Part shown: positions 1-9,524 of the stretch, one piece after another
Position numbering within the stretch: the stretch's first letter is position 1
Layout: each line of letters starts with the position of its first letter
NCBI GenBank assembly: GCA_910589035.1
Contig: CAJUSI010000060.1
Location: forward strand, 1-64,000
DNA: 64,000 nucleotides
DNA from: an uncultured Acetatifactor sp.
GTDB lineage: Bacteria > Bacillota > Clostridia > Lachnospirales > Lachnospiraceae
Direction of reading: 5' to 3'
The notes under the pieces: generated by a model
Told to the model about the DNA's origin: nothing
Database searches by the model: none
What the model saw: the letters and a program-made list of their open reading frames with translations, nothing else
Translations under genes and position numbers: made by a program

Positions 1-1410
1 ATCAGAAAACCTGTAAAAAGCGTTCTGCTGTTTGTAACGGTATTTACCATCAGCCTGCTGCTGTTGGCCGGAATGAGCAGCGGACAAGCAACTGTCCAGA
101 TGCAGGATAATACAAGGCAGGCAGTCGGGGCGGGGCTTCTGCTGGAAGAAAATGAAGCAGACAGGCACCGGAGGATTGATGAGTTATCAAGGCAGCTTGA
201 TCATAAGGAGGGCCGCGCAGGTGGATATCATCAGGAAAAAATGGTAATAAACGGAGTAGAAAACTGGAGAACATGGACGGATAATTCTTTTGAAACCCTG
301 TTAGTGGAGGATATCGAAAAAATAGCGGGGACAGAAGGGATTGCCGATTACAATATTACAACAGTTACGACCGCTGTAAGACCAGTTGATTTTATCCGCA
401 TTGAGGACGAGGATGTGGACCAGTATAGCGACCTTGGAGGCGTGTCGCTGGTCGGGAACAAAGATATGTCCATGGACTCCAATTTCCTTTCGGGAAATGC
501 CTTTATCACAGACGGCAGAATGATGAAAGAAGGTGAAAAAGATGTCTGTGTCATTTCAGCAGAGCTTGCGGATAAAAACCAATTAGAGATCGGAAGCAGA
601 ATAAGCTTTGGCAACTGCCATGATAAAGAGGGCTCTGTGATTTATGAAGCAGAGGTTGTCGGCATCTATCAGGTAAACCAGCCAATAGCCCCGTATATGT
701 ATGGGGATACTTATCGGTCCGAAAACATTATTTTTACGGATTTGGATTTCCCTGAAAAGGTGGATGGAAAAGCAGGCGACCCATTATATGAGAAGGCCTA
801 TTTTAAGATTGCAGATGTGGATGAATATGAAGCTGTAAAGATAAGGGTAATGGAGGCAGATATAACATGGGAACGGTATGATCTGATCGACAATAACGGA
901 AATATGAATACCCTGTCCGCAAATTTTAATGAAATGGAGAAGTACAGCAGAATTTTAGTCTGGGTAATTTCAGGGGCAGGCCTGATTGTCCTGTTCCTTA
1001 TTTTTCAATTCTGGATGAAAAGCCGGAATAGGGAAATTGGAATCATGCTGTCAATGGGAACTTCAAAAATACGGATTTTGGCCCAGATCATGACAGAAGC
1101 ACTTATGATCGCAGCAGTGGCTGTGCTGATTTCCTTCTTGGCGGCGCCTAAAGTGTCAGGACTGACGGCGGATTATCTGGTAGAGCAGCAGGTACAGAGT
1201 GCGGGAGAAAAGGATTTACTGGATGAAGGGAAAGTGGCATTGTCTTATGAAAAATCAGAGCAGAATGTGGTGGGCGTGCAGGCAGAAATTACTTCCGGGA
1301 TGCTGGTACAGGATGTTTCGGGAATTGCCCTGCTTATTACAATATCTGTATGCGTATCAGGTATTGTAATATTGAAAAGAAATCCCAAAGATATCTTGCA
1401 GGATCTATAA
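1..1410 (+). CDS. FtsX-family ABC transporter permease (5' end missing)
   Basis: The reading frame is open from base 1, so the true start lies upstream; 469 codons are visible. It opens inside a first membrane helix (about visible residues 7-24), followed by a large extracytoplasmic domain of about 280 residues and three C-terminal helices (around ILVWVISGAGLIVLFLIF, ALMIAAVAVLISFLAA and ALLITISVCVSGIVIL). The helix, big outside loop, then three-helix FtsX module is the MacB/FtsX permease layout. It is followed 47 bp later by an ABC ATPase gene and both should form one transporter, perhaps for peptides or envelope stress. Permease before ATPase is the less common order. Substrate is unknown. 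Confidence 0.85.
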   Translation: MRKPVKSVLLFVTVFTISLLLLAGMSSGQATVQMQDNTRQAVGAGLLLEENEADRHRRIDELSRQLDHKEGRAGGYHQEKMVINGVENWRTWTDNSFETLLVEDIEKIAGTEGIADYNITTVTTAVRPVDFIRIEDEDVDQYSDLGGVSLVGNKDMSMDSNFLSGNAFITDGRMMKEGEKDVCVISAELADKNQLEIGSRISFGNCHDKEGSVIYEAEVVGIYQVNQPIAPYMYGDTYRSENIIFTDLDFPEKVDGKAGDPLYEKAYFKIADVDEYEAVKIRVMEADITWERYDLIDNNGNMNTLSANFNEMEKYSRILVWVISGAGLIVLFLIFQFWMKSRNREIGIMLSMGTSKIRILAQIMTEALMIAAVAVLISFLAAPKVSGLTADYLVEQQVQSAGEKDLLDEGKVALSYEKSEQNVVGVQAEITSGMLVQDVSGIALLITISVCVSGIVILKRNPKDILQDL

Positions 1411-1457
1411 ACAGTTGATGTGCGCAGGTATTTGGATATAAGAGGAGGAAAGTTAAA

Positions 1458-2102
1458 ATGATATTAGAAGCAAAAAATGTGGAATATGTATATAAATCCC
1501 AGAAGGACAGGAAAGTTTTAGGCAATATTTCCATGCAGTTTGACGAAAAAAAGTTTTATGCCATTATCGGAGCCAGCGGAGCCGGAAAAACAACCCTTTT
1601 GTCCCTGCTGGCAGGGCTTGACAGGCCGACAGGAGGAACCGTTCTATATGAAGGGGAAGATATCCTTGCAAAGGGTTTAAATTATCACAGAAAGAACCAT
1701 ATATCCTTAGTCTTTCAGGAGTACAATCTGATTGATTATCTTACCGCGGAGGAAAAAGTAAGGCTGGGAGGACCGGATAAGCCGGAGGAACTGCTTTCAA
1801 AAGTGAATATCCCGCAGGAAGCATGGAAAAGAAATGTAATGAAGCTGTCCGGCGGGCAGCAGCAGAGGGTAGCGATTGCAAGGGCACTGGCAAGCAATGC
1901 AAAAGTCTTGCTGGCAGATGAGCCAACCGGGAACCTGGACGAACAGACGGCAGAGGGAATTATTGAGTTGTTAAAGCAGGCTGCACATGAACTGGGGAAA
2001 TGCGTCATTGTGGTTACGCATAGTAAATATTTAGCAAATGAGTCAGATGAGATCGTGCAGATCGCGAATGGGATAATTGAGGAAATAATTCAACCTCGGT
2101 AG
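1458..2102 (+). CDS. ABC transporter ATP-binding protein (MacB/LolD-like)
   Basis: A 214-residue ATPase of the lipoprotein/antimicrobial-peptide export class. Walker A is GASGAGKTT (near residue 38), the signature is LSGGQQQRVAIARAL and Walker B is VLLADEPTGNLD, followed by the switch histidine in VVTHS. A consensus ribosome site (AGAGGAGGAAAG) precedes the ATG. It should energise the FtsX permease directly upstream, with which it forms an operon. No two-component system adjoins it inside the window, so its inducer cannot be guessed. Confidence 0.93.
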   Translation: MILEAKNVEYVYKSQKDRKVLGNISMQFDEKKFYAIIGASGAGKTTLLSLLAGLDRPTGGTVLYEGEDILAKGLNYHRKNHISLVFQEYNLIDYLTAEEKVRLGGPDKPEELLSKVNIPQEAWKRNVMKLSGGQQQRVAIARALASNAKVLLADEPTGNLDEQTAEGIIELLKQAAHELGKCVIVVTHSKYLANESDEIVQIANGIIEEIIQPR

Positions 2103-2199
2103 AATCTATACCGAACGGGATGAGCGGGAGGATTGGCTAATTCTTTTGCATACCGCAGAAGCGGAAAGATGTTGTAAATTGGAGACAATCAGGAAAAAA

Positions 2200-2231
2200 T
2201 TGAGTGAAATATGGTGAGAATATGGTATAAT
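2200..2231 (+). promoter_or_regulatory. candidate extended -10 promoter
   Basis: TATAAT at 2226-2231 is preceded by TG one base upstream (2223-2224), an extended -10 element. The upstream TTGAGT at 2200 is 20 bp away, too far for a good -35. It would drive the TfoX-C-like gene at 2297 and perhaps the kinase after it. Confidence 0.4.
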
Positions 2232-2296
2232 GTCCATATTCCCCGCAGGGAACGGGGCAGCATTCTTCTGGAAGAATGGCGTGAAGGGAGGAGAAC

Positions 2297-2554
2297 ATGG
2301 CAGAATTGACCTCTATGATGAATATCGGAAAAGAGATGGCAAAGAAGCTGGATTCCGTGGGGATCTGCTCGGCGGAGGAGCTGGTCTCTTCGGGTGCGGA
2401 ACAGGCTTTCCTGAAATTGAGGGAAAGGTATCCTAATATCTGCCTGGTGCATTTATATGCGGTGGAGGGAGCGGTGCGGGGTGTGGAGTTCAACAGCCTA
2501 CCGGAGAGCAGGAAAAAGGAACTGAAGGAATTCAGCGATTTCTTAAAGAGGTAA
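2297..2554 (+). CDS. TfoX C-terminal domain-like protein
   Basis: An 85-residue protein starting after a GGGAGGAGAAC ribosome site. The pattern NIGKEMAKKLDSVGICSAEEL followed by a GAEQAFLKLRERYP segment is the helix-hairpin-helix-like fold of the TfoX/Sxy C-terminal family, which in many Firmicutes occurs as a free-standing small protein. In Proteobacteria full-length TfoX regulates competence; the role of the isolated domain is not established, so no function is assigned. It may be cotranscribed with the kinase gene 134 bp downstream. Confidence 0.8.
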   Translation: MAELTSMMNIGKEMAKKLDSVGICSAEELVSSGAEQAFLKLRERYPNICLVHLYAVEGAVRGVEFNSLPESRKKELKEFSDFLKR

Positions 2555-2688
2555 TCCCCGGGAAGGCGGAAGGGAGCGGGAAAGGAGCGCGGGCGGTGGC
2601 AGGCAGCTGCCATTCGGACATAAGGTAAACGGAGAGGAATGTTCCGTGAAAAAGGTCCGGAATCTGAAAAGGAAAGAGGTAACGGGAT

Positions 2689-3615
2689 ATGAAAGAGACA
2701 ATAGAAGAAATCCTGCATTTATGGGGGATTGGGAAGAGCCGGGTATCGCAGATCTATTCTTCAGCCTGGGAAATCGACCATGATTATGTGATAAAAGTGT
2801 ACGATGACCGGGAGCAGCTGGAGCGGAATATCAGAATAATGACCATATTGTGGGACTGCGGTATTCCCGTGGCGGAAATCCTTCCCACAAAAGCAGGAGA
2901 GAAATACATTGCCCGCAAAGGTCATTATTTCTTTCTCTCGAAAAAGCTGCAGGGAACAAGAGTCTCAGACCTGAAAGATGAAAAAATCGCCTGGGAGATG
3001 GGCCGCGCCATTGCGCAGCTCCACAGGGCGTTCCGGATATGCGAGACAAAAGTGGAATTCCGGGACAACAGTCTCCTGGCGGAGATGAAGGGATGGATAC
3101 GGGAAAACCTGGCAAAGGACGGATGGAATACAGTGTCCCGGGCAGAGTATGCGAATGCTCTGGAGCGGCTGGAACAGGGATACGATTCCCTGCCCAGGCA
3201 GCTGATACACAGGGATGTGCATTATGAGAATTTCCTGTTCTATGAGGGACGCCTGTCAGGATACATTGACTTCGATTTGAGCCAGAGAAACATAAGGATT
3301 TTCGATCTTGGTTATTTCCTGGCAGGACTGCTGGCGGAGGAGCTCCGAGAGCCTTTTACAAAAGAGGAGTGGAGTAAGGATGTGGAAGCGGCCATTGCAG
3401 GGTACGAGAGCGTGGAAAAGCTTTCCGCCCGGGAGCGGGCGGCGATTCCCTGCGTGATGGAATGCATAGAGATTCTGTTTGCGGCATATTTCATCGGCAT
3501 GGGAGACGCGGAGTGCGCCAGGTCAGCCTGCGGGATTTTCCATTTTATACAGGGCTGTGAGAGCGACATGGATAATCGAGAACCCGATGCCCTGGATTGT
3601 CAGGTTCTCCTTTGA
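2689..3615 (+). CDS. aminoglycoside phosphotransferase (APH) family kinase
   Basis: A 308-residue kinase-like protein. The catalytic loop HRDVHYENFLF (about residues 175-185) and the metal-binding IDFD (about 195) are intact, and the N-terminal lobe carries a conserved YVIKVYDD strand. This is the APH/choline-kinase fold. Members phosphorylate small molecules such as aminoglycosides, choline, homoserine or sugars; nothing nearby tells which. The ribosome site GAAAGAGGTAACGGGAT lies before the chosen ATG. A drug-resistance role should not be assumed. Confidence 0.82.
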   Translation: MKETIEEILHLWGIGKSRVSQIYSSAWEIDHDYVIKVYDDREQLERNIRIMTILWDCGIPVAEILPTKAGEKYIARKGHYFFLSKKLQGTRVSDLKDEKIAWEMGRAIAQLHRAFRICETKVEFRDNSLLAEMKGWIRENLAKDGWNTVSRAEYANALERLEQGYDSLPRQLIHRDVHYENFLFYEGRLSGYIDFDLSQRNIRIFDLGYFLAGLLAEELREPFTKEEWSKDVEAAIAGYESVEKLSARERAAIPCVMECIEILFAAYFIGMGDAECARSACGIFHFIQGCESDMDNREPDALDCQVLL

Positions 3616-3729
3616 GGGGAGCAGATGCCTGGAGATGGAGAAGCGTGACTGGTTTACAGAGGCTTATCCACGGGATGAGTGCAGGAACGGCCGGCGAAAT
3701 CTGATCGACAAAATTCGACATTAAACTGA

Positions 3730-3758
3730 TTGAAAAACAGGAACAAGTCTGTTATAAT
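3730..3758 (+). promoter_or_regulatory. sigma-A-type promoter of the nucleoside salvage locus
   Basis: TTGAAA (3730-3735) and TATAAT (3753-3758) are separated by exactly 17 bp, 63 bp before the phosphorylase start codon. The leader between them and the gene shows no purine-riboswitch core. Confidence 0.75.
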
Positions 3759-3821
3759 GCAAAATGATTTATTCTTTATGGTAAAAATCAAAATGCTTTT
3801 CAATTTCAGGAGGTAAATGCG

Positions 3822-4688
3822 ATGATTTGTAAAGAAATTCCCGGCGTTTTATACTGCCATATCGGCGGTTCCGGAACCTGGGGCTGTGAATTCCCCGAAG
3901 ACATAGGATATGAGGGCCTGACTGTCCTTAAGACCGGCATGGAATTTGAAACGCCCTACGGTACGACGGTTCCCATGAAGCTGTATGAGCTGGACGCGTC
4001 CGTCACCGCGGACCACAGGACCCGGCAGGTGCTCTACTGTCCCTTCCATGGCTGGGCGCATTTGTCTCCTTTCCATGACACTCCCAGCGAAAGACTTTTC
4101 TGGGTGTTAAAGGAAGCGGGGGTAAAATACATTCTGGCGGACGGCAGCGGCGGCGGCATCAACCCTCTGCTGGAGCCGGGAGACCTTATCGCGCCTCTTG
4201 ATTTTATCGATTATACAAAGAGAATCTCCTATCTGGAGCAGTTCAACCCCATGATCACCCGGATGAGGGACATTATATGTCCGGATCTGCACGATATTCT
4301 GGTGGAGGAGGCCCTGAAGGACTTCCGCCGTGTGTTCCGCAGGGGCGTTTACGCGGTTTCCGAAGGACCCCGCTTTGAATCTGCCGCGGAAGTACGGATG
4401 CAGCGGGACGCGCACTGCGATATCTGCGGCCAGACCATGATGCCGGAAGCCGCGCTGGCCAGAGCCATCGGCGCCCATTACGCTTCCATTTACCTGATCA
4501 GCAACTATGCCGAGGGCATAAATCCCGACTGGGAGAAGACCATCCACGCAATCTACGAAGAGACTGCGCCAAAGATCGGCCGGATTATGATCCGCGCCAT
4601 CGCCGCCATTGACCCGGAGAAGATAGAATGCCATTGCCAGGATAATCTGGTGGGGACCAATATCGGCGAACATAACAGGACAGTATAA
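3822..4688 (+). CDS. nucleoside phosphorylase, PNP/MTAP family
   Basis: A 288-residue PNP_UDP_1-fold protein. The block SEGPRFESAAEVRM and the downstream SNYAEGINPDW match the purine-binding region of the 5'-methylthioadenosine/purine nucleoside phosphorylase family, and GGSGTWG near the N-terminus takes the place of the phosphate-binding glycines. It probably cleaves a purine nucleoside to base plus sugar phosphate in the cytoplasm. The AGGAGG ribosome site is strong. It sits 60 bp before a BMP-type nucleoside uptake system, so it likely acts on what that system imports. Exact substrate is not deducible. Confidence 0.82.
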   Translation: MICKEIPGVLYCHIGGSGTWGCEFPEDIGYEGLTVLKTGMEFETPYGTTVPMKLYELDASVTADHRTRQVLYCPFHGWAHLSPFHDTPSERLFWVLKEAGVKYILADGSGGGINPLLEPGDLIAPLDFIDYTKRISYLEQFNPMITRMRDIICPDLHDILVEEALKDFRRVFRRGVYAVSEGPRFESAAEVRMQRDAHCDICGQTMMPEAALARAIGAHYASIYLISNYAEGINPDWEKTIHAIYEETAPKIGRIMIRAIAAIDPEKIECHCQDNLVGTNIGEHNRTV

Positions 4689-4748
4689 TAATACCTGGTA
4701 TGAACGATACACAGTATTATACTGATATATAAAACCGGAGGAGAAAAA

Positions 4749-5765
4749 ATGAAAAAACTAGCAGCGATTGTGTTGGCGCTGTCCATGGTGCTGTCCATGG
4801 CAGCCTGCGGCGGAGAGCCGAAGGAGGAAGCGGACAAAGACGAAAAAGACGGCTTCAAGGTGGCGCTGGTCATCGGCGTGGGAGGGCTGGGCGACGGTTC
4901 CTTCAACGACAGTATGAAGGCCGGCGTGGATGAAGCGGTTGAAAAGTACGGCATCACCTACCAGCTGGTAGAGCCCACGGAGGTGGCGGAGTTCGAGGGG
5001 CATTACACCGACCTGTCCGCATCCGGAGAGTATGATCTGATTGTGACCGGCGGCTATGACGCCGCAGAGGCCCTGGGCAAGGTGGCCGCCGCGTTCCCCA
5101 ACCAGAAGTATCTCTTTGTGGACGGCAGCGTGGAAGGTCTGGACAATGTGACCAGCGTGACCTACCGCGATAACGAGAAGACCTATCTGCTGGGCGTGCT
5201 GGCGGCTATGACCACCAAGACCAACAAGCTGGGCATTGTGCTGGGAGTCGATACGCCCTCCCTCATTGTGTTTGCGGCGGGCTTTATGGAGGGCGCTTAC
5301 TCCGTGAATCCCGATGTGGAAGTCAACGTGAAATATGTGGGTTCCTTTAACGACACTACCACAGCCAAGGAGCTGGCCATGACATTGAACGACGAGGGCG
5401 CGGATATTGTCTATGCCGCGGCAGGCGGTTCCGGCCTGGGCGTGTTCAGTGCGGCGAAGGAAAAGGGATTCCTGGCCATCGGCGCCGATACCAACCAGTG
5501 CCTTATTGACCCCGATGTGATTATGGTTTCCGGCATCCGCCTGGTGAATGCCACCATCTGCAACGGCATCGGCGCTGCCATCGACGGTACGCTGGAGGGC
5601 GGCAGCAGAACGGAAGGACTGGCGGAAGAAGCTTTGACCTACACCAACGAGGGCTCCAACGTGGAGATTTCTTCCGAAGCGATCAACGCGGCGGAAGAAG
5701 CCAGGAAGAAGATTATTTCCGGTGAAATCGCCGTCCCCGCTACCTACGAGGATGTGACGAAATAA
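4749..5765 (+). CDS. BMP-family nucleoside-binding lipoprotein of ABC transporter
   Basis: A 338-residue lipoprotein: a lysine-start signal peptide ends in the lipobox SMAACGG (Cys20), and the mature part begins with an acidic linker then VALVIGVGGLGDGSFND, the hallmark of the BMP/PnrA/Med family. These proteins bind purine nucleosides outside the membrane and hand them to YufOPQ/NupABC-type permeases, which are encoded next. A hairpin 15 bp after the stop may keep this message more abundant than the downstream membrane genes. Confidence 0.92.
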   Translation: MKKLAAIVLALSMVLSMAACGGEPKEEADKDEKDGFKVALVIGVGGLGDGSFNDSMKAGVDEAVEKYGITYQLVEPTEVAEFEGHYTDLSASGEYDLIVTGGYDAAEALGKVAAAFPNQKYLFVDGSVEGLDNVTSVTYRDNEKTYLLGVLAAMTTKTNKLGIVLGVDTPSLIVFAAGFMEGAYSVNPDVEVNVKYVGSFNDTTTAKELAMTLNDEGADIVYAAAGGSGLGVFSAAKEKGFLAIGADTNQCLIDPDVIMVSGIRLVNATICNGIGAAIDGTLEGGSRTEGLAEEALTYTNEGSNVEISSEAINAAEEARKKIISGEIAVPATYEDVTK

Positions 5766-5779
5766 GCAGGATATAAGGA

Positions 5780-5817
5780 AGAAAGGTACATGGGTACAGG
5801 CTCTCGTGTACCTTTCT
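5780..5817 (+). terminator. inverted repeat after the binding-protein gene (partial terminator or mRNA stabiliser)
   Basis: AGAAAGGTACA (5780-5790) pairs perfectly with TGTACCTTTCT (5807-5817). The following T content is weak (TGTCTG), so full termination is doubtful; placement between binding protein and ATPase fits differential expression within the operon. Confidence 0.45.
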
Positions 5818-6009
5818 TGTCTGATTCGGTCTTTTTTGGTCAGGCTTTTGGATCTACACAGCAAACCTCCATGCATAAAGCCTATAGGGCAGGCCTGGCT
5901 GCACCGCTAATTGCCCGGAGGTTTACTGTGTGCCTGCACTTGGCGCACTGGGATGCACACAAACCGCAGGCAGATTACAGGACATATACAGTAAGGATGG
6001 AGGACGGGC

Positions 6010-7533
6010 ATGTACGCAGTAGAGATGCGAGGGGTAACCAAACGTTTTCACGGAACGCTGGCCAACGATTATGTGAATTTCTTCGTGAAAAAAGGAGAAA
6101 TCCATTCTCTTTTGGGGGAAAACGGAGCCGGGAAAACCACATTGATGAATATTCTCTTCGGCCTGTACAAGGCGGATGGCGGCAGCATCCGCATTCATGA
6201 GAAAGAGACGAGAATAGATTCGCCGCTGGCGGCAATCAGCCAGGGGATTGCAATGGTGCATCAGCATTTCATGCTGGTGGACACGCTGAGCGTGGCGGAG
6301 AATATTGTGCTGGGACATGAACCGAGAAAGGGCGTCTTCTTTGACCGGGAAAAAGCCTTTGAGAAAATTACGGAGATTGCGGAGAAGTATCATTTTCAGA
6401 TCGATGCCAGGGAGAAGGTGGGCAATCTGTCCGTGGGCGTAAAGCAGCGGGTGGAAATACTGAAGGCGCTGTACCATGAATCCAGTGTACTGATTCTGGA
6501 CGAGCCCACGGCAGTGCTGACTCCCCAGGAGGCGGATGATCTGTTCCGGGTGCTCCGGGGGCTGAAGGCGGACGGCAGGACGATCATCATTATCACCCAC
6601 AAGCTGAAGGAGACCATGGCCATTGCGGATACGATTACCGTGCTGCGCAAGGGGCGGACCATTGCGACCCTTCCCGCCCGGGAGGTCAGCGAGGAGAAGC
6701 TGGCGGAGCTGATGGTGGGACGGCTGGTTTCCTTTTCCGTTGACAAAAAGCCGCTCCGGGACAATCGTCCGGTGAAGATGAAGCTTTCCCATGTGACACT
6801 GCAGAAAGGAAGCAAAAAGGCGCTGCAGGATGTCAGCCTGACAGTCAGGGGCGGTGAGATCCTGGGCATTGCCGGTGTGGAGGGAAACGGTCAGACCGAA
6901 CTGATCGAGGTATTGACGGGACTTTGCTCCCGGTACAAGGGAACCGTCACGGTGGGTGACAGGGATGTCAGCCGGGCCGGTGCAAAGAAATTACTGAATT
7001 ATGTGGGACATATTCCGGAGGATCGGGGCAAGCGCGGCTATGTAAAGGGTTATGCCAACTGGGAGAACATGATTCTCGGATACCATACCAGACCGGACTA
7101 CATTACGAAGGCAGGCATTTTAAAGACAAAAGCCATCCAGGAGGTTACCCGCAGGGGGATAGAAGAGTATGACATCCGTACGGACGGCATCGACCAGACC
7201 ACGGACTCCCTCTCCGGAGGCAACCAGCAGAAACTCATTGTGGGACGGGTGCTGATGCACCATACGGGCATTGTCCTTGCGGCACAGCCCACCAGGGGCG
7301 TGGATATCGGCGCCATCGAGTACATCCACACGCAGCTGGTGCGGCTGCGGGACGAGGGGGCGGCGGTGATCCTGATATCGGCGGACCTGGATGAGATCGT
7401 CAAGCTGTCCGATGAAATTGCGGTGCTGTACGAAGGCAGTATCGTGGCCAGGAAGCCGGCGGCAGATTTTACGGGAAGAAGCATCGGGGCATACATGCTG
7501 GGACATACAAAGGATGAGGAGGTGCAGGCGTGA
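6010..7533 (+). CDS. nucleoside ABC transporter ATPase (double ABC domain)
   Basis: A 507-residue protein with two fused ABC domains, as in sugar/nucleoside importers (YufO, NupA). Domain one has Walker A GENGAGKTT (near residue 38), signature LSVGVKQRVEILKAL and Walker B LILDEPTAVLT. Domain two has a degenerate Walker A GVEGNGQTE and a good signature LSGGNQQKLIVGRVL, the usual asymmetry of this family. The last four bases overlap the first permease gene, which suggests translational coupling. It powers import of nucleosides bound by the upstream lipoprotein. Confidence 0.93.
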   Translation: MYAVEMRGVTKRFHGTLANDYVNFFVKKGEIHSLLGENGAGKTTLMNILFGLYKADGGSIRIHEKETRIDSPLAAISQGIAMVHQHFMLVDTLSVAENIVLGHEPRKGVFFDREKAFEKITEIAEKYHFQIDAREKVGNLSVGVKQRVEILKALYHESSVLILDEPTAVLTPQEADDLFRVLRGLKADGRTIIIITHKLKETMAIADTITVLRKGRTIATLPAREVSEEKLAELMVGRLVSFSVDKKPLRDNRPVKMKLSHVTLQKGSKKALQDVSLTVRGGEILGIAGVEGNGQTELIEVLTGLCSRYKGTVTVGDRDVSRAGAKKLLNYVGHIPEDRGKRGYVKGYANWENMILGYHTRPDYITKAGILKTKAIQEVTRRGIEEYDIRTDGIDQTTDSLSGGNQQKLIVGRVLMHHTGIVLAAQPTRGVDIGAIEYIHTQLVRLRDEGAAVILISADLDEIVKLSDEIAVLYEGSIVARKPAADFTGRSIGAYMLGHTKDEEVQA

Positions 7534-8603
7534 AAGCTTTGAACAGGATAAAGAACCAAATCATGAAAAGCGAAGTGCTGCTCTCCCTGATTGCGCTTCT
7601 TCTCTCCCTGCTGGTCTCCTCCGTGGTGATTGTCATTGCGGGCTATTCGCCATTTGAGGCCTACGGCGCCATGCTGGACGGGGCCTTCGGCAGCGGCTAT
7701 TATCTGGCGCAGACCGTGGGCACGGCGATTCCGCTGATTTTCTCCGGCCTGGCCATGGCGATTGCCGCTAAGGTGGGCGTCTTTAACATCGGGATTGAGG
7801 GGCAGATGATTATCGGCGCGCTTCCGGCGGCGCTGGTGGGCACTTATGTGACGGGGCTTCCGGGCTGGCTGCACCTGCCTCTCTGTATCCTGGCGGCGGC
7901 CGTATGCGGAGGATTGTGGGCGGCCGTGGTGGCGGTGCTGAAGAACAGGCTGCGTATCAACGAGGTCATCCTGACCATTATGATGAACTATGTGGCTATG
8001 TATATCGTGGACTATCTGGTGAATTATCCCTTCCGGGCGGAGGGCATGATTATCCGCACGGAGGAGATCCGGCCCACTGCCGCCATGACCACGCTGGTTG
8101 CCCACACCAGGCTGTACTCCGGTATTTTCCTTGCTGTGGGCGCGGCGGCTGTGCTCTGGTTTGTATTGAAGAAGACCTGCTTCGGCTACGAACTGCGGGC
8201 GGTTGGCAGCAATCCCGACGCGGCGGAGGCCGCCGGTATCAACCGGAAAAAATATGTGCTCTGGGCAATGCTTATCAGCGGCGCCCTGGCAGGTGTCGGC
8301 GGCGCAGGGGAAGTGCTGGGCTTCTATGGCTATTATATTTCCAATATGACCAGCGGCTACGGCTTCGACGGTATCGCCATTGCCACCATGGGCCGGGGCA
8401 ATCCCTTCGGTACCACGCTGGCGGCGTTTCTGTTCGGGGTGCTGCGCAACGGCGCCACGGGCATGAACCGTTCCACCAGCATTCCCGGCGAGTTTATCCA
8501 GGTGCTGCAGGCGCTGGTCATCCTGTTCGTCTCCACGCCGGGCATTATCCGGGCCGTGCAGAAGCGCGTGAAACGTAAAAAAGTGAAGAAGGAGGCCGCA
8601 TAA
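7530..8603 (+). CDS. nucleoside ABC transporter permease 1
   Basis: A 357-residue polytopic membrane protein of the BPD_transp_2 family (YufP/NupB). Conserved features include GVFNIGIEGQMIIGA, the coupling segment TIMMNYVAMYIVDYL and RAVGSNPDAAEAAGI. The basic tail RVKRKKVKKEAA is cytoplasmic. It overlaps the ATPase gene by four bases and the next permease by one, so the three are translated as a block. Confidence 0.92.
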   Translation: MKALNRIKNQIMKSEVLLSLIALLLSLLVSSVVIVIAGYSPFEAYGAMLDGAFGSGYYLAQTVGTAIPLIFSGLAMAIAAKVGVFNIGIEGQMIIGALPAALVGTYVTGLPGWLHLPLCILAAAVCGGLWAAVVAVLKNRLRINEVILTIMMNYVAMYIVDYLVNYPFRAEGMIIRTEEIRPTAAMTTLVAHTRLYSGIFLAVGAAAVLWFVLKKTCFGYELRAVGSNPDAAEAAGINRKKYVLWAMLISGALAGVGGAGEVLGFYGYYISNMTSGYGFDGIAIATMGRGNPFGTTLAAFLFGVLRNGATGMNRSTSIPGEFIQVLQALVILFVSTPGIIRAVQKRVKRKKVKKEAA

Positions 8604-9520
8604 TGGATTTTATCGTAAGCTTACTTGCAGGTACCATTCGTGTCACGATTCCGATTGCGTTTGCCGCTTTGGCGGGCGTCCTTTCCGAGCGCTCCGGCGT
8701 CATCAACATGGGACTTGAGGGCATGATGCTCATGGGCAGCTTCTTCGGCGTTGTGGGCTCGTATGTTACGGGAAACGCCTGGATGGGTCTGGCGTTTGCC
8801 ATGGTCTCCGGCGCAGTGTTCGGTCTGATTATGGCGGTATTTACTATCAGCTTTAAATGCGAACATATGCTGGCCGGCGTGGGCATCAATATCCTGGCCA
8901 GCGGCCTGTCCATTGTATTGCTGCAGATGATCTGGGGCACCAAGGGGAAATCCGGCATCGTGGAGGGACTTGGGATTATCAGCGTTCCGCTGCTGAACAA
9001 AATTCCCGTGATCCGGGAGCTTATCGGGACTGTCTCCCCCATGTTTTATATACTGCTGTTGTGCGTATTCCTGCTCTGGATTGTGCTGTACCGCACGCCG
9101 GTGGGACTGAGGGTGCGCGTGATCGGCGATAATCCCTTTATGGCCGGTTCCATGGGCGTAAAGGTATACAAATACCAGTATATCAGTCTTATGGCTGCCG
9201 GTATGCTGGCGGCTATGGGCGGCGCCTATCTTTCCATCGGCGATATCAATATGTTCAGCAAAGACATGGTGTCGGGCCGGGGCTACATTGCCCTGTCCAT
9301 GGTGATTCTGGGAGGCTGGCATCCGGTGAGCGTCGCGGCCTGCGGCCTGATCTACGGCCTGGCGCAGAGTCTGCAGTTTCGGCTGCAGACCGTGGACATT
9401 CCGCCCCAGCTTGTGCAGATGCTTCCCTATGTGATTACTATTTTTGTGCTGGTCTTTGCCAGAAACAAGAGCAAAGCCCCCGCCATGGAGGGCGTGCATT
9501 ACTATCAGAAAGGAGAATAG
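8603..9520 (+). CDS. nucleoside ABC transporter permease 2
   Basis: A 305-residue partner permease of the same family (YufQ/NupC). It has the matching RSGVINMGLEGMMLMG block and RVIGDNPFMAGSMGV loop. Its start codon overlaps the stop of permease 1 (TAATG). Together with the lipoprotein and the double ATPase it completes a full BMP-type importer with no component missing. Confidence 0.92.
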   Translation: MDFIVSLLAGTIRVTIPIAFAALAGVLSERSGVINMGLEGMMLMGSFFGVVGSYVTGNAWMGLAFAMVSGAVFGLIMAVFTISFKCEHMLAGVGINILASGLSIVLLQMIWGTKGKSGIVEGLGIISVPLLNKIPVIRELIGTVSPMFYILLLCVFLLWIVLYRTPVGLRVRVIGDNPFMAGSMGVKVYKYQYISLMAAGMLAAMGGAYLSIGDINMFSKDMVSGRGYIALSMVILGGWHPVSVAACGLIYGLAQSLQFRLQTVDIPPQLVQMLPYVITIFVLVFARNKSKAPAMEGVHYYQKGE

Positions 9521-9524
9521 GCCC

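Noticed and set aside
2689..3615. antibiotic resistance kinase
   Set aside because: The APH fold alone does not show drug specificity and there is no mobile context.
1..3615. defence island or antiphage system
   Set aside because: No nuclease, toxin, reverse transcriptase or other defence domain was recognised anywhere in the window.
3759..3821. purine riboswitch before the nucleoside locus
   Set aside because: Only 63 nt lie between -10 and start, and no purine-aptamer core is visible.
4758..5876. 372-codon antisense frame over the BMP lipoprotein
   Set aside because: Histidine-rich, low-complexity translation; an artefact of GC-biased third positions on the opposite strand.
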